Part shown: one piece after another, positions 45,803-56,003 of the stretch
How positions within the stretch are numbered: position 1 is the first letter of the stretch
Layout of the letters: each line of letters opens with the position of its first letter
Source: Rhabdobacter roseus
Lineage (GTDB): Bacteria > Bacteroidota > Bacteroidia > Cytophagales > Spirosomataceae
Assembly: GCF_014202275.1 (NCBI RefSeq)
Contig: NZ_JACHGF010000002.1
Span: forward strand, 186,001 to 250,000
Direction of reading: 5' to 3'
Length of the DNA stretch: 64,000 nt
The notes under the pieces: generated by a model
Databases searched by the model: none
What the model was told of the DNA's origin: nothing
Seen by the model: the letters and a program-made list of their open reading frames with translations, nothing else
Made by a program: the position numbers and the translations under genes

Positions 45803-46594
45803 CTACATATACGACGACGCGGCCGCTTCTTCTACCATTTTCTCGGCGTTTGCTTTACCTAAGTACCTGTCAATGAAGTAATGCGCTCCGTACAGCAAAG
45901 GGGTACTTAGGATAGCAATGGTACCTTTGTAAAGGTAGTTGACGGTACCTACCGAAAGTACCTGTGTCATGCTCCAGTTGCCAAAAACGTAAAAAGCCAC
46001 CGAAATAACCACAAAGCTATCGACCAGCTGCGAGAACATAGTGGACCCGGTGGCCCTCAGCCAGATATGCCGACTGCCGGTGCGTCTGCGGAGCCAGGAA
46101 AAAATGGATACGTCGAGCAGCTGGCCCAGGAGAAAAGCCGTGATGGAGCCAATCATGATCCCCAACCCCTGCCGGAAAATCCGGGAGAAGGCTTCGTTGA
46201 TGTTGAAGGCGTTGCCACTGCTGTCGGTGCTATTGAGCTCAAGCCAGAACTGCGCCGGAGGCAGGTTGGTGGTGGCGTAGACCGTGATGAACATGTACAC
46301 GATGAAAAGGGCCGTCAGGAAGGAGATGCGCCGCACGCCGCGCCGCCCAAAGTACTCATTGATGATGTCGGAGGTAATGAATACCACCGGCCAGTTCACC
46401 ACCCCCGCCGACATGTTGAAGTCCAGCATTTGCCCACCCAGCGGGATTTGGGCGGGGTTCCAACCCATGAGCGTTTCGACGGAGAATATCTTGGTGCCAA
46501 TGATTTCGGCGATCAGGGCGTTGGTTAAAAATAAGCCACAAAGGAATAGGAAAAGTCGCTGCCGTTTACGCTCAAAGGAGGCTGGTTGTTCCAT
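45803..46594 (-). CDS. Queuosine-precursor transporter (YhhQ family)
   Basis: 263 residues from the ATG at 46594 (MEQPASFERKRQ); a longer upstream extension has no family features. Six or so membrane helices and family signatures are seen: FFLTNALIAEIIGTKIF-like first helix, VVFITSDIINEYFGRRGVRR, and TMFSQLVDSFVVISVAFYVFG. YhhQ imports queuine-pathway precursors such as preQ0/preQ1 for tRNA modification. It is convergent with the TrmH gene. The extra loop around QFWLELNSTDSSGNAFNINEA is typical of Bacteroidota members. Confidence 0.9.
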   Translation of the reverse strand: MEQPASFERKRQRLFLFLCGLFLTNALIAEIIGTKIFSVETLMGWNPAQIPLGGQMLDFNMSAGVVNWPVVFITSDIINEYFGRRGVRRISFLTALFIVYMFITVYATTNLPPAQFWLELNSTDSSGNAFNINEAFSRIFRQGLGIMIGSITAFLLGQLLDVSIFSWLRRRTGSRHIWLRATGSTMFSQLVDSFVVISVAFYVFGNWSMTQVLSVGTVNYLYKGTIAILSTPLLYGAHYFIDRYLGKANAEKMVEEAAASSYM

Positions 46595-46698
46595 GCAGAA
46601 GTGAGGGGGTAGAGTGGTTTCTAGTGGAGCAAACGCCCGAAAGACGGGATTTGGTTCCTCCACGGAGCCCGTCCGGCTATTTTATAAACGCGATCGGT

Positions 46699-46706
46699 TA
46701 TCTTTG
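46699..46706 (+). promoter_or_regulatory. Bacteroidota −7 element (TATCTTTG)
   Basis: An exact TAnnTTTG 82 bases before the hybrid kinase ATG. The −33 element is unclear. Confidence 0.5.
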
Positions 46707-46787
46707 AAAGGGCGTGAAAAAATGTAACCATTTCCTGGGTTTTATTTTATACCTTTCTACGCCGAAAAACGCGACTCTCCCAACCCT

Positions 46788-49700
46788 ATGAATACTGATT
46801 TTTACAAAAAAATGATTGATCAATCGATCTTAGGCTATGCCTATTGTCGAATTATTGTCAATGACCAGCAGGAACCCATCGACTATGAGTTTGTTGAAGT
46901 AAATTCCGCCTTTGAACGCCTGGCCGGCCATAAACCCGGTACGGTTTTACACCAGAAGCTCTCGGAGCTTTTTCCGGACATTCATCAGGACAATCTGGAC
47001 TGGATTCGGATCTGCGGCCAGGTGGCACTCAACGACGGCAACGAAGAGCGGATGCACTACTCCAAAAGGCTCGACCGCTGGTACAAAGTGCAGATCTATT
47101 CCCCCGAGAAGTACTACTTCATAGGTACTTTCTCGGACATCACGGCCGAAATTAAAGAAAAAGAAAAGCTGGAACGCTTTTTCTCGGTGAACCTGGATCT
47201 GCTCTGCATTGCCGACAGCGAAGGGAATTTCGTCAAGGTCAATAAAGCATGGGAAACCATTCTGGGTTATCCTTCGGCGGAGCTCGAGCAGAAGAAGTTT
47301 TACGAATTCATTCATCCGGATGACTTGCCCGCGACCCACGCGACCATGCAAAAGTTAGCCAGGCAGGAGAAGGTCCACCATTTCACCAACCGGTACCGAA
47401 CCAAAGACGGATCTTTCCGCTACATCGAATGGTGTTCGCACCCTTATGGTGACCTGATTTACGCCTCGGCCCGGGATATTACCGAGCGAAGACTGGCCGA
47501 AGAAGAACTTAACGTCCATAAAGACCTTTTGGATGAAACCGGAAAAATGGCCAAAGTGGGCGGCTGGGAGCTGGACGTAAAAACGCATAAGACCAAGTGG
47601 ACCGAGGAAATATTTCACATTTATGAATTACCGCTTGACTTTGATTCGAACCTGGTAAACGGCATTAGCTACTACCATCCACAGGATCGGGGCATCATTG
47701 AGAATGCGGTGGAGAATGCTATGGTGAATGGGCAATCCTATGACATGGAGGTGCGCTTTATATCGGCTAAGGGAAAGCATAAATGGGTACATTGCATCGG
47801 AAAGCCGTACTATGAAAATGGAGAGATTAAAAAAATTGTAGGGGCATTTCAGGATATAACCGACCGAAAAATAACGGAGGAGAAGCTTAATAGCCTGATT
47901 GATCTGGACAACTTGATTATCAGAGCGAGCTCGGCGTTGATCCAATTGGATGAAGATTCCTTGGACGCGACGGTCAATAAGGTGCTGGAGGAGGTAGGTA
48001 CTTACGCCGGCGTTGACCGCGCCTACCTTTTCGTTTTTGCCGAAGACGCCTCCACCGTCAGCAATACCCACGAATGGTGCGCGGAAGGGATTGATCCCGA
48101 AAAAGACAACCTGCAGGATATTCCTCAAGAGCTAATTCCGACCTGGATCGACACCCTGCGGGCTAAGCAGGAAGTACATATACCAGAAGTAAGCCAACTG
48201 CCCGAGAGCTGGAAGGCGGAGCGGGAGCTGCTGGAAAGCCAGGGAATCAAAACCTTGCTGGCCCTGCCCATCCTGGTAGGCTCCCAACTGTACGGGTTTA
48301 TTGGCTTTGACGCCGTAAGAAATACCAAATCCTGGAACGAAACCGCCCGGCAGCTCCTGCGCGTCATGGCCGACAACCTGGGAAGTACCCTGGCTCGCCT
48401 GAAGGAAATCAAGGAGCGCAAGCAAATTGCCGAAACGCTAAAGTTGCAGATAGACGAGTTCCACGGGATTTTTAAAGCCATTCCCGATTTGTATTTCAAG
48501 CTCAACAAGGAGGGGATCATTCGAAGCTTTATGGCGGGTAAAAAATCCTTGCTTTACGCCGAACCGGAAGCCTTTCTTGGTAAAAACCTGGCGGAAGTTT
48601 TGCCACCTCCCGTAGTTGAAGCCGTGAAACAGGGTATCCAGCGGGCGCTGGACCAAAATAACCTGGTGTTGGTGGAATATTCCCTGCTGCTGCCCGACGG
48701 GGAACATATTTTCGAAGCCCGCATTCATCCGGCCGAAAACCAAAAAGTCATTGCCGTTTCGCGGGACATCACCGAGCGGAAGCGCTCGGAGGAGGCGCTC
48801 AAGGAGCAGTACAAGTTAGGAGAAGCTATTACGCGCGCCCAAACTCAATTTATAAAGCAAACCCAGGTGCGGCAGGCTTTTGAAAGCCTACTGGCCGATT
48901 TGCTATCGCTGACCCGCAGCGAATACGGATTCATTGGGGAGGTACTTTTCCGGGAGGATGGACTTCCCTACCTGAAAACCCACGCCATTACCAATATTGC
49001 CTGGAATGAAGCTACCCAAGAACTCTACGAGAATAGCGCGGCCACGGGCATGGTGTTTGACAATTTGGAGAGCTTGTTTGGCGCGGCCCTGACCACCAGA
49101 GAGCCCGTCATTTCCAACGACCCCTACCACGACCCACGCCGGGGAGGGCTGCCCGACGGCCATCCGGCTTTAAATTCTTTTTTGGCTATTCCCATTAACG
49201 TTTCCGGTCGGCTGGTCGGCATGATGGGCATCTCCAACCGGCCCGGCGGGTATACGCCCCAGCTCGTCCAGTTTTTGAAGCCCCTGACGAGCGTGATCGG
49301 GCAACTAATTGAGGCCTTGCGCGTCAAAACGGCTCAGCAAAAAGCCGAGCTGGAGTTGCAGGCGGCCAAAGAGCAAGCCGAACGGGCCAACCGGGCCAAG
49401 TCCGAGTTTCTGGCCAATATGAGCCACGAAATCCGAACGCCGCTGAACGGAGTCATTGGTTTTACCGAGCTACTGGCCAATACGCGACTGGAATCCGTAC
49501 AAAGGCAATACGTACACTACGCCAATACGTCGGCGCATTCGTTGCTGGACATCATCAACAACATCCTGGATTTCTCAAAAATTGAAGCGGGCAAGCTCGA
49601 GCTGGAAAGCATCAAAACGGATGTGATCGAGCTGGTAGAACAAGTAGCCGATATCATCAAGCACAGTTCCTCCCAAAAAGGACTGGAACTCCTGCTCAAC

Positions 49701-50945
49701 CTGGATGCCCGCGCCCCCCGGTTTATCATGACGGATCCCGTTCGTATCAAGCAGGTACTGACCAACCTGCTCAGCAACGCCGTGAAATTTACGGAAAAAG
49801 GAGAGATTGAAATAAAGCTGGAGTTTGAGCCCTCGGGCGCGTCGGAGCAGCAGGGGTACTTTGTTTTCTCGGTGCGCGACACCGGCATCGGCATCACCGA
49901 CACCCAGCGCGAAAAACTCTTCAAGGCCTTCACCCAGGCAGACACCTCCACCACCCGTAAGTACGGCGGCACCGGGCTGGGCCTGGTTATTTCCAATCGG
50001 TTGCTGCAGAAAATGGATAGCGTGCTGGATCTCGAAAGCCGGGATGGCCGTGGAAGTACCTTCTCCTTTCGGTTGCTGCTTGATTTTGAAAATGGCCCTC
50101 CGCTGCTTTCGGCCGCGAGTAAGCTGGTGAAACGAGCCCTGATCGTTGACGACAACGCCAATAATCGGCTCATTTTGCAAAATACCCTCCAGCAGTGGGA
50201 CATCGAGGTAGAGAGCGCGCCCAATGGACTGGAAGCCCTCGGTACGCTCGAAAAGGCGGCTTCTTTCGACGTGATCATTGTGGATTATAACATGCCCTAC
50301 CTCAACGGCATCGAAACCATCCGTATGATCCGGGAAAAGCTGCGCCTGAGTCCCGGAAAGCAGCCTATCATCTTGCTCCACAGCTCCTCCGACGACCAGA
50401 CGATCCATGAGGAATGCAATAAACTCGGTGTGGTGTTTCGGCTGGTGAAGCCCGTGAAGCAGAGCGAGTTGCTGCACTGCCTTCGCAATGTACGTGATAG
50501 CCAGCCCGCAAGTAGTGCGGAGGGACCCGCACTCGCCATCCCCACGGGTACGGCTGCTGCGCCCTCTGGCGTTAAGGTCCTGATTGTAGAAGATGTATCC
50601 GTGAATATGCTCCTGATTAAAACGCTCGTCGAACGGCTCGTTCCGGGGGTATTTATTGTGGAAGCCCACGACGGACTACAAGCCGTTGAGAAGGCCGGTC
50701 AATTCCAGCCCGACCTGATTTTTATGGATATACAGATGCCCCATCTGGATGGGTACGCCGCTACCCGCGAAATACGCGCACGGGAAAAAGACCAGCGGGT
50801 GCCGATCATCGCGCTCACCGCCGGGGCCATCGAAGGCGAAAAAGAACGCTGCCTGGACGCGGGCATGGACGACTACCTCACTAAGCCCATCGCGCTGCCC
50901 GCCTTGAAGCAAGTACTAAGTCAGTATATGCAGGAATTATCGTGA
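46788..50945 (+). CDS. Soluble multi-sensor hybrid histidine kinase (PAS/GAF, two receivers)
   Basis: 1385 residues with no membrane segment. In order: PAS (about 10–120), PAS with PAC (127–237), PAS (245–365), GAF (385–545), PAS (560–685), GAF-like (705–865), HisKA with His880 in [10 protein letters not shown], HATPase (about 1000–1125; N-box LSNAVKF, DTGIGI, GTGLGL), receiver 1 with Asp1166 (IIVDYNMP) and receiver 2 with Asp1314 (LIFMDIQMP). It is a cytoplasmic phosphorelay that should pass phosphate from His880 to its receivers and then to an unseen Hpt or regulator. No partner gene is adjacent. The lone receiver at 57766 is 7 kb away and not obviously linked. Confidence 0.95.
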   Translation: MNTDFYKKMIDQSILGYAYCRIIVNDQQEPIDYEFVEVNSAFERLAGHKPGTVLHQKLSELFPDIHQDNLDWIRICGQVALNDGNEERMHYSKRLDRWYKVQIYSPEKYYFIGTFSDITAEIKEKEKLERFFSVNLDLLCIADSEGNFVKVNKAWETILGYPSAELEQKKFYEFIHPDDLPATHATMQKLARQEKVHHFTNRYRTKDGSFRYIEWCSHPYGDLIYASARDITERRLAEEELNVHKDLLDETGKMAKVGGWELDVKTHKTKWTEEIFHIYELPLDFDSNLVNGISYYHPQDRGIIENAVENAMVNGQSYDMEVRFISAKGKHKWVHCIGKPYYENGEIKKIVGAFQDITDRKITEEKLNSLIDLDNLIIRASSALIQLDEDSLDATVNKVLEEVGTYAGVDRAYLFVFAEDASTVSNTHEWCAEGIDPEKDNLQDIPQELIPTWIDTLRAKQEVHIPEVSQLPESWKAERELLESQGIKTLLALPILVGSQLYGFIGFDAVRNTKSWNETARQLLRVMADNLGSTLARLKEIKERKQIAETLKLQIDEFHGIFKAIPDLYFKLNKEGIIRSFMAGKKSLLYAEPEAFLGKNLAEVLPPPVVEAVKQGIQRALDQNNLVLVEYSLLLPDGEHIFEARIHPAENQKVIAVSRDITERKRSEEALKEQYKLGEAITRAQTQFIKQTQVRQAFESLLADLLSLTRSEYGFIGEVLFREDGLPYLKTHAITNIAWNEATQELYENSAATGMVFDNLESLFGAALTTREPVISNDPYHDPRRGGLPDGHPALNSFLAIPINVSGRLVGMMGISNRPGGYTPQLVQFLKPLTSVIGQLIEALRVKTAQQKAELELQAAKEQAERANRAKSEFLANMSHEIRTPLNGVIGFTELLANTRLESVQRQYVHYANTSAHSLLDIINNILDFSKIEAGKLELESIKTDVIELVEQVADIIKHSSSQKGLELLLNLDARAPRFIMTDPVRIKQVLTNLLSNAVKFTEKGEIEIKLEFEPSGASEQQGYFVFSVRDTGIGITDTQREKLFKAFTQADTSTTRKYGGTGLGLVISNRLLQKMDSVLDLESRDGRGSTFSFRLLLDFENGPPLLSAASKLVKRALIVDDNANNRLILQNTLQQWDIEVESAPNGLEALGTLEKAASFDVIIVDYNMPYLNGIETIRMIREKLRLSPGKQPIILLHSSSDDQTIHEECNKLGVVFRLVKPVKQSELLHCLRNVRDSQPASSAEGPALAIPTGTAAAPSGVKVLIVEDVSVNMLLIKTLVERLVPGVFIVEAHDGLQAVEKAGQFQPDLIFMDIQMPHLDGYAATREIRAREKDQRVPIIALTAGAIEGEKERCLDAGMDDYLTKPIALPALKQVLSQYMQELS

Positions 50946-51003
50946 AGTACTTGCGCTCAGCATGGTAGCTAGCGGGCCGGGTACTTTATAAAAAAAATGT
51001 TGC

Positions 51004-51011
51004 TATGTTTG
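51004..51011 (+). promoter_or_regulatory. Bacteroidota −7 element (TATGTTTG)
   Basis: An exact TAnnTTTG 54 bases before the lipoprotein ATG, downstream of a GTAC motif and an A-run. Confidence 0.45.
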
Positions 51012-51065
51012 TAAGCACCGATTGGCTCCGCTACCGGTTTTCCTTACTATTTCAAACCTAACCCT

Positions 51066-51518
51066 ATGAAGCAAATCCTTTCGCTCTCCATCGTCCTGCT
51101 GGGTAGTTTGCTGGCCTGCACTACCACCACCTCCGACACCCAGGAGCCGGAAGAAGGGACCGAAAACATCGAGACCTTCGCGTGCTACGCCTATACCCAA
51201 AAGCAGGATACCGTTTCGTTTCGGATCAGCATCATCGGGACCCTAGTCGTGGGTGATCTGGAGTACCGGCTCTCGGAAAAAGACCGCAACGAAGGCCTTT
51301 TCCAGGGTACCTTGTCGGGCGATACGCTCCTGGGCGACTACACCTTTCGTTCGGAAGGCGTGTTGTCGGTGCGGCAGGTGGCTTACCTCAAGAAAGGAAA
51401 GGAGCTCCTGGAAGGCTACGGCGAGGTAGAGGAAAAAGCGGGAAAGACCGTTTTTAAAAATAGAAGTACCCTCCGTTTTGGCGAAGGGATCACCTTACAG
51501 GAAGTAGATTGTGAATAG
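51066..51518 (+). CDS. Small uncharacterised lipoprotein
   Basis: 150 residues. Signal and lipobox LGSLLAC (Cys18), then a Thr/Glu-rich linker (TTTTSDTQEPEEGTEN) and a β-rich mature domain containing YRLSEKDRNEGLFQGTLSGDTLLGDYTFRSEG. This resembles lipocalin-like small Bacteroidota lipoproteins that hold a β-barrel, but I cannot assign a family. It ends with Cys at the penultimate residue. It is monocistronic, convergent with the aminotransferase gene. It probably faces the periplasm or surface. Confidence 0.75.
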   Translation: MKQILSLSIVLLGSLLACTTTTSDTQEPEEGTENIETFACYAYTQKQDTVSFRISIIGTLVVGDLEYRLSEKDRNEGLFQGTLSGDTLLGDYTFRSEGVLSVRQVAYLKKGKELLEGYGEVEEKAGKTVFKNRSTLRFGEGITLQEVDCE

Positions 51519-51555
51519 TACGATTTCCATTATTAAACTACCTTCCTAAAGGTAC

Positions 51556-52800
51556 TTACCCCAGCACCTCTTCCACCGTACGCAGCGAAGGTACCCGGTG
51601 CGCCTCGAAGAACGCCTCGAACTTATTCATGGCCAGGTGCAGCTCTTCGGCCGTGGGCAGAAACACGATCCGGAAATGGTCGTCGCGGAAGTAGTTGAAG
51701 CCCGTACCGGCCACGACAAGTACCTTGTGCTCGCTCAGCAGGTCAAAGACAAACTGCTCGTCGTTTTTGAAATCAAACTGCGTGAGGTCAATTTTGGGGA
51801 AAAGGTACAGCGCGCCTTTGGGCCGGACGCAGCTAAGGCCCGGAATGGCCGTGAGGCGCTCGTAGACAAGGGTCATCTGCTTGTGCAGACGGCCCGTAGG
51901 TAGTACCAGGTCTTTGATGCTCTGGTACCCGCCCAGGGCCGTCTGGATCGCAAACTGCGTGGGTACATTGGCGCAAAGCCGCATACTGGCCAGGAACAAA
52001 ATCCCCTCAATGTAAGACTTGGCGTACTGCTTGGCCCCGCTCAGGATCATCCAGCCGCCCCGGAAGCCCGCCGCGCGGTAGTTTTTGGAAAGCCCGCCGA
52101 AGGTCACGCAGAGCGTGTCGTGTACGAGCGTGGCCATGGGGTAGTGTACGGCCCCGTCGTAGAGAATCTTGTCGTAAATTTCGTCCGAAAAAATAATGAG
52201 GCCGTGGGTTTCGGCAATGCGCGCGATGCGCTCAAGTACCTCCCGGTCGTAAACGGCCCCGGTGGGGTTGTTGGGGTTGATCAGCACCAGGCCGCGCGTG
52301 CGGGGCGTGATTTTGCTCTCCAGGTCATCGAGGTCGGGGTTCCAGTCGGCGGCCTCGTCGCAGACGTAGTGGACGGGCTTGCCGCCGCTCAGGGCCACGG
52401 AGGTAGTCCAGAGCGGGTAGTCGGGCGAGGGTACCAGGATTTCGTCGCCGGGGTTGAGCAGGGCCTGCATCGACAGCAAGATCAGCTCACTCACGCCGTT
52501 GCCAATAAAAATATCGTTGATCTCGACGTTCGGGATGCCCAGCGTTTGGGTGTAGTGCATCACCGCCTTGCGCGCCGGAAAGAGGCCGCGCGAGTCGGAG
52601 TAACCCTGCGCGTTGCGGATGTTCATGATGATGTCGTGCACGATCTCGTCGGGCGCGTCGAAGCCAAAGGGGGCCGGATTACCGATGTTCAGATTGATGA
52701 CTTTATAGCCTTGACTTTCCAGTTCGAGGGCTTTTTCGTAGACCGGGCCGCGGATGTCGTATTTGAGTGGCTCGAGGCGTTTGCTTTTCTGAAATTCCAT
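51556..52800 (-). CDS. AlaA-like pyridoxal-phosphate aminotransferase (class I/II)
   Basis: 414 residues. Motifs of fold-type I aminotransferases: NIGNPAPFGFDAPDEI, YSDSRGLFPARKAV, NPNNPTGAVY, SDEIYDKILYDG and the PLP lysine in GLSKNYRAAGFRGGW. The N-terminal KSKRLEPLKYDIRGPVYEKALELE is characteristic of the AlaA group. It probably transfers the amino group between alanine and 2-oxoglutarate/pyruvate. A TATATTTG promoter element lies about 65 bases upstream. It is monocistronic and cytoplasmic. Confidence 0.9.
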   Translation of the reverse strand: MEFQKSKRLEPLKYDIRGPVYEKALELESQGYKVINLNIGNPAPFGFDAPDEIVHDIIMNIRNAQGYSDSRGLFPARKAVMHYTQTLGIPNVEINDIFIGNGVSELILLSMQALLNPGDEILVPSPDYPLWTTSVALSGGKPVHYVCDEAADWNPDLDDLESKITPRTRGLVLINPNNPTGAVYDREVLERIARIAETHGLIIFSDEIYDKILYDGAVHYPMATLVHDTLCVTFGGLSKNYRAAGFRGGWMILSGAKQYAKSYIEGILFLASMRLCANVPTQFAIQTALGGYQSIKDLVLPTGRLHKQMTLVYERLTAIPGLSCVRPKGALYLFPKIDLTQFDFKNDEQFVFDLLSEHKVLVVAGTGFNYFRDDHFRIVFLPTAEELHLAMNKFEAFFEAHRVPSLRTVEEVLG

Positions 52801-52864
52801 CGGATAATGCTCGGAACGGCCGGAGCGATACCCGCCGTCGTTTTAGTACGTATTTTTACAAAGC

Positions 52865-52872
52865 CAAATATA
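52865..52872 (-). promoter_or_regulatory. Bacteroidota −7 element (TATATTTG)
   Basis: An exact TAnnTTTG on the minus strand, predicting a leader of about 60 bases for the aminotransferase message. Confidence 0.5.
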
Positions 52873-53058
52873 CAAAAAATGTGGAGTACGCCTTCTCCTT
52901 GACCCCAAGGGTACTTATTATTTGCTCAGCAAACGTACCCACGAGCCCGCAAGGCCGACGGTTTTTCTTTTACATATAAAGCCGAAACTTAGAAAGCCAG
53001 GCGTTAGAAGTACCGGCCGGGGTACTTTAAAGAGGGTACTTTACTTCGTTGTATTTTC

Positions 53059-54468
53059 ATGAAAAATCGAATGCTAGTGGTAGGCCTGGGGGTACTTTTG
53101 GCGGCTCTTTTTGCTTTTACGTATTCCAAAAAAGAAACCCGTAAGGTACCTGCCAAACCCAACTTCATCTTTATCCTGGCCGATGACCTGGGCTACGGCG
53201 ACCTCGGCTGCTACGGCCAAAAGCGCATCCAAACTCCCCACCTGGACCAAATGGCCGCCAACGGGGTGAGGTTCACCGATTTTTACACCGGAAGTACCGT
53301 CTGTGCTCCCTCGCGCTGCGCGCTTATGACGGGCAAGCACATGGGCCACGCCTACGTACGCGGCAACGGTGAGATCCCCCTGCGGGCCGAGGACGTGGTT
53401 ATACCGGAGCGGCTGAAAACCGTGGGCTACACCACGGGTATGTTTGGGAAGTGGGGCCTGGGGCTGGCCGGAAACGCCGGCGCGCCGCCCCTCAAAGGCT
53501 GGGACGAGTTTTACGGCCACACGCACCACGTGGCGGCGCACTTCCAGCGTCCCGACTCGCTCTGGACCATCCGCGACGGCCAGTTGGTGCCGGAAGCCCA
53601 GCCGAAGGGTACTTTTGCCAACGAGGTTTTTACCAATAAAGCCCTTGCGTTCCTGCAGGACCACCAGAAGGAGCCGTTCTTTCTGTACCTGGCTTTCACC
53701 ATCCCGCACGCCGAGCTGCATTTGCCCCCCAAGTACCTCGCTCCCTACCTCGACCAAAACGGACAAAGTACCTTTGCGCCCGAAAAACCCTGGGCCGACG
53801 GCCAGCACTACGGCGGACAGCCCAACCCCAAAGCGGCCTACGCCGGGCTGGTGACGTCCATCGACGACTACGTGGGTAAGGTACTTCAAAAACTCAAAGC
53901 GTTGGGACTGGAAGAAAACACCGTAGTGCTATTTGCCAGCGACAACGGCACCCACGTCGAAGGCGGACGAACGTCCGCCGACGTGGAGTACTTTCAAAGC
54001 AGCGGCCCGTTGAGGGGCGTTAAGCGCGATCTGTACGACGGCGGCATCCGGACGCCGCTGCTGGTGCAGTGGAAGGGCCACGCGCCCCGCGGCAAGGTAA
54101 GCCGCCACGTAGGGGCGTTTTGGGATGTACCCGCCACGCTCTACGAGCTGGCTGGGGCCGCAGCGGGGGCCGAACTGGACGGAATCTCGCTGGTACCTTC
54201 CATTTTGCAGAAAGGTACCCAGCCCCGGCACGAGTACCTCTACTGGGAGTTTTACGAGCGCGGCTTCGACCAGGCCGTGCGGCAGGGGGACTGGAAGGCC
54301 GTCAAGCAGCGCGACAAAGGGAATACCCTTGAGCTCTATAACCTCAAAACCGACCCCGGCGAAACCCAGAACGTGGCCGCTAAGTACCCCGAGCTAGTAG
54401 CCCGCCTGGAGCAAATCCTGCGGCAGGCGCACGTGAAGTCACCCATTTTTCCGTTGGCCAAAAAATAA
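53059..54468 (+). CDS. Sulfatase (arylsulfatase-like, formylglycine type)
   Basis: 469 residues. An N-terminal hydrophobic segment (about 5–20) is a signal or anchor. The sulfatase start PNFIFILADDLGYGDLGCYG supplies metal aspartates, and the maturation motif CAPSR is at 82–86, so Cys82 should become formylglycine. GKWGLG and NGTHVEGG provide further active-site residues. It removes sulfate esters from sulfated glycans or aryl sulfates in the periplasm. A formylglycine-generating enzyme is needed and not in the window. There is no polysaccharide-utilisation locus around it. Confidence 0.93.
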   Translation: MKNRMLVVGLGVLLAALFAFTYSKKETRKVPAKPNFIFILADDLGYGDLGCYGQKRIQTPHLDQMAANGVRFTDFYTGSTVCAPSRCALMTGKHMGHAYVRGNGEIPLRAEDVVIPERLKTVGYTTGMFGKWGLGLAGNAGAPPLKGWDEFYGHTHHVAAHFQRPDSLWTIRDGQLVPEAQPKGTFANEVFTNKALAFLQDHQKEPFFLYLAFTIPHAELHLPPKYLAPYLDQNGQSTFAPEKPWADGQHYGGQPNPKAAYAGLVTSIDDYVGKVLQKLKALGLEENTVVLFASDNGTHVEGGRTSADVEYFQSSGPLRGVKRDLYDGGIRTPLLVQWKGHAPRGKVSRHVGAFWDVPATLYELAGAAAGAELDGISLVPSILQKGTQPRHEYLYWEFYERGFDQAVRQGDWKAVKQRDKGNTLELYNLKTDPGETQNVAAKYPELVARLEQILRQAHVKSPIFPLAKK

Positions 54469-54474
54469 AGAGCA

Positions 54475-54545
54475 GGTACTTTACCAAAAAAACCAGCCGA
54501 CCGGAGTAAAGTACCCCCGGTCGGCTGGTTTGTGGTAAAAAGTAC
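54475..54545. terminator. Terminator with outer arms built from GTAC motifs
   Basis: An inner 15-bp stem (AAACCAGCCGACCGG / CCGGTCGGCTGGTTT, 54490–54531) has its loop containing AAAGTACCC. Outside it GGTACTTTACCA pairs with TGGTAAAAAGTACC, one A extra. It separates the convergent sulfatase and collagen-like lipoprotein genes. Confidence 0.8.
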
Positions 54546-54556
54546 CCCAGGTACCT

Positions 54557-55132
54557 TTATTTTTGCTTGGCCTGGTAGGTGGGGATGTCTTTTTCCTGCA
54601 GGTTGAAATGCTTCTTCACCTCTTCGTAGTTGCTCATGTCCACGGCCGCCTGGCGACCGTTCGCAGCAAAGTCGGCGGGTAGTACCACCACCCGGAAGCG
54701 CTGGTTTTGGGTCCACTGCGAGGCCAGCCCACTCAGGTTGAACTGGGCGTCGATGAACACGCTCACGTCCAGGAAGGAGTGGTCGAAGCTATATTGCATC
54801 AAGCCCTGGGGCAGAAAAACCGTCTGGGGCAAAAGGCGATACACCGGCACTGGAGCCTGGCCGGGGTCTTGTACGGTTTCCCAGAGGCGGTACACAAACA
54901 CCGCGTCGGTATCAAATACTTCCAGCTCCGCGGGCGGGAAATCGAAGTAGATCCGGTAGTCGTTGTTGGCGTTGAAGCTTCCGGTAATATCAAATACCGC
55001 GCTGAGTACATTGGTACCTTGCGGGCCCTGCGGGCCGGGGAGCCCTTCGGGACCTACCGGGCCTTGCGGGCCCTGGCAGCTCCACGTAACCAAACTACCT
55101 ACACAGAGTAAAGCAAACAGTATTTTTTTCAT
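54557..55132 (-). CDS. Lipoprotein with collagen-like N-terminal repeats
   Basis: 191 residues. The lipobox VTWSC (Cys19) is followed at once by about 20 residues of collagen-type Gly-x-y triplets (GPQGPVGPEGLPGPQGPQG). A globular β-rich domain then contains DYRIYFDFPPAELEVFDTDAVFVYRLWE and FLDVSVFIDAQFNLSGL. The triplet stretch is too short for a stable long collagen but could form a trimeric stalk. The C-terminal domain is not one I recognise. It is probably an outer-membrane surface lipoprotein. A hairpin separates it from the sulfatase. Confidence 0.85.
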   Translation of the reverse strand: MKKILFALLCVGSLVTWSCQGPQGPVGPEGLPGPQGPQGTNVLSAVFDITGSFNANNDYRIYFDFPPAELEVFDTDAVFVYRLWETVQDPGQAPVPVYRLLPQTVFLPQGLMQYSFDHSFLDVSVFIDAQFNLSGLASQWTQNQRFRVVVLPADFAANGRQAAVDMSNYEEVKKHFNLQEKDIPTYQAKQK

Positions 55133-55504
55133 GGCCGTTGAATGGGGATTAGTTGGATGTAAAGGGACACATTTGGGTTTTAGATGGTGCTACTGCACCT
55201 TGGTTTAACCCCGCAAAGGCTTTTTTATTGTTTGGCCTTCCCGCGCCTTCGGGGGGGTACCTTATAACTCCTTCATCCCTAGGGTTGTTTAACGGCTACG
55301 CGTCCATCCTTTTTTAGGTACTTTTTATTCAACGGAAGTACCTCCGCCTCCCAATCCCGCGCCCCAGGTACCCCGGAGGCAGCCTGCCGCTGGGAAAGTA
55401 CCTCTGTGCCCGCGCTACCGTTCATAAAATTCCCTGAACCGGGCGGAGGGCATTTGGGTTATATAGGCTACATTTGACGATTACCAACTAAACCTACATC
55501 AACT
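55133..55504. other. Intergenic region, no gene
   Basis: About 370 bases rich in GTAC motifs (five or more copies) with no credible reading frame. The right end holds a promoter element for the OsmC gene. Confidence 0.55.
55469..55476 (+). promoter_or_regulatory. Bacteroidota −7 element (TACATTTG)
   Basis: An exact TAnnTTTG 28 bases before the OsmC-family ATG, predicting a leader of about 22 bases. Confidence 0.5.
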
Positions 55505-55927
55505 ATGATCAACCGCAAGGCCACCGCCGTTTGGAACGGGTCCGGAAAAACCGGGAAAGGCGTCGTAAGTACCCAAAGTACCGTACTTAGCGAAACGCAA
55601 TATTCGTTCAATACCCGTTTTGAAGAAGGCGTAGGGACCAATCCTGAAGAGCTTATCGCCGCCGCCCACGCCAGCTGCTTTGCCATGAAGCTCAGCTTCG
55701 TGCTCAATGAGGCTGGTTTTACCGCCGATGAGCTGCACGCCACGGCTACCGTTTCGCTGGACCCCGCCAAAGGAGCCGTTACCAAAAGCCACCTGGTACT
55801 TAAGGCTAAAGTACCCAACCTTGACGCCGAGCGGTTTGAACAACTTGCCGCCGATGCCAAGGAAAATTGCCCCATTTCCAAACTCCTCAACGCCGAGATT
55901 ACGCTGGATGCAGAATTCATCGCCTAG
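55505..55927 (+). CDS. OsmC-family peroxiredoxin-like protein
   Basis: 140 residues, standard length. The two conserved cysteines are in AAAHASCFAMKLS and ENCPISKLL, the peroxidatic and resolving pair of OsmC/Ohr proteins. NPEELIAAAHASCF is the family core. It probably reduces organic hydroperoxides in the cytoplasm using lipoyl or other thiols. The N-terminal strand and ATAVWNGSGKTGKG are typical of the OsmC rather than Ohr branch. It is monocistronic with its own promoter element and terminator. Confidence 0.92.
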   Translation: MINRKATAVWNGSGKTGKGVVSTQSTVLSETQYSFNTRFEEGVGTNPEELIAAAHASCFAMKLSFVLNEAGFTADELHATATVSLDPAKGAVTKSHLVLKAKVPNLDAERFEQLAADAKENCPISKLLNAEITLDAEFIA

Positions 55928-55952
55928 CTAGTGGTGGATGACAGAAAACTCA

Positions 55953-55979
55953 AAACCCGTCGATTGGCGGGTTTTTTTA
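55953..55979 (+). terminator. Rho-independent terminator
   Basis: AACCCGTC/GGCGGGTT stem (one G·T pair) with a seven-T run, shortly after the OsmC-family stop. Confidence 0.85.
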
Positions 55980-56003
55980 TAGATTATTTTATTTATAATA
56001 ACT

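Noticed and set aside
49575-50669. 364-codon open frame on the − strand
   Set aside because: Antisense to the kinase and receiver domains of the hybrid kinase. No protein features.
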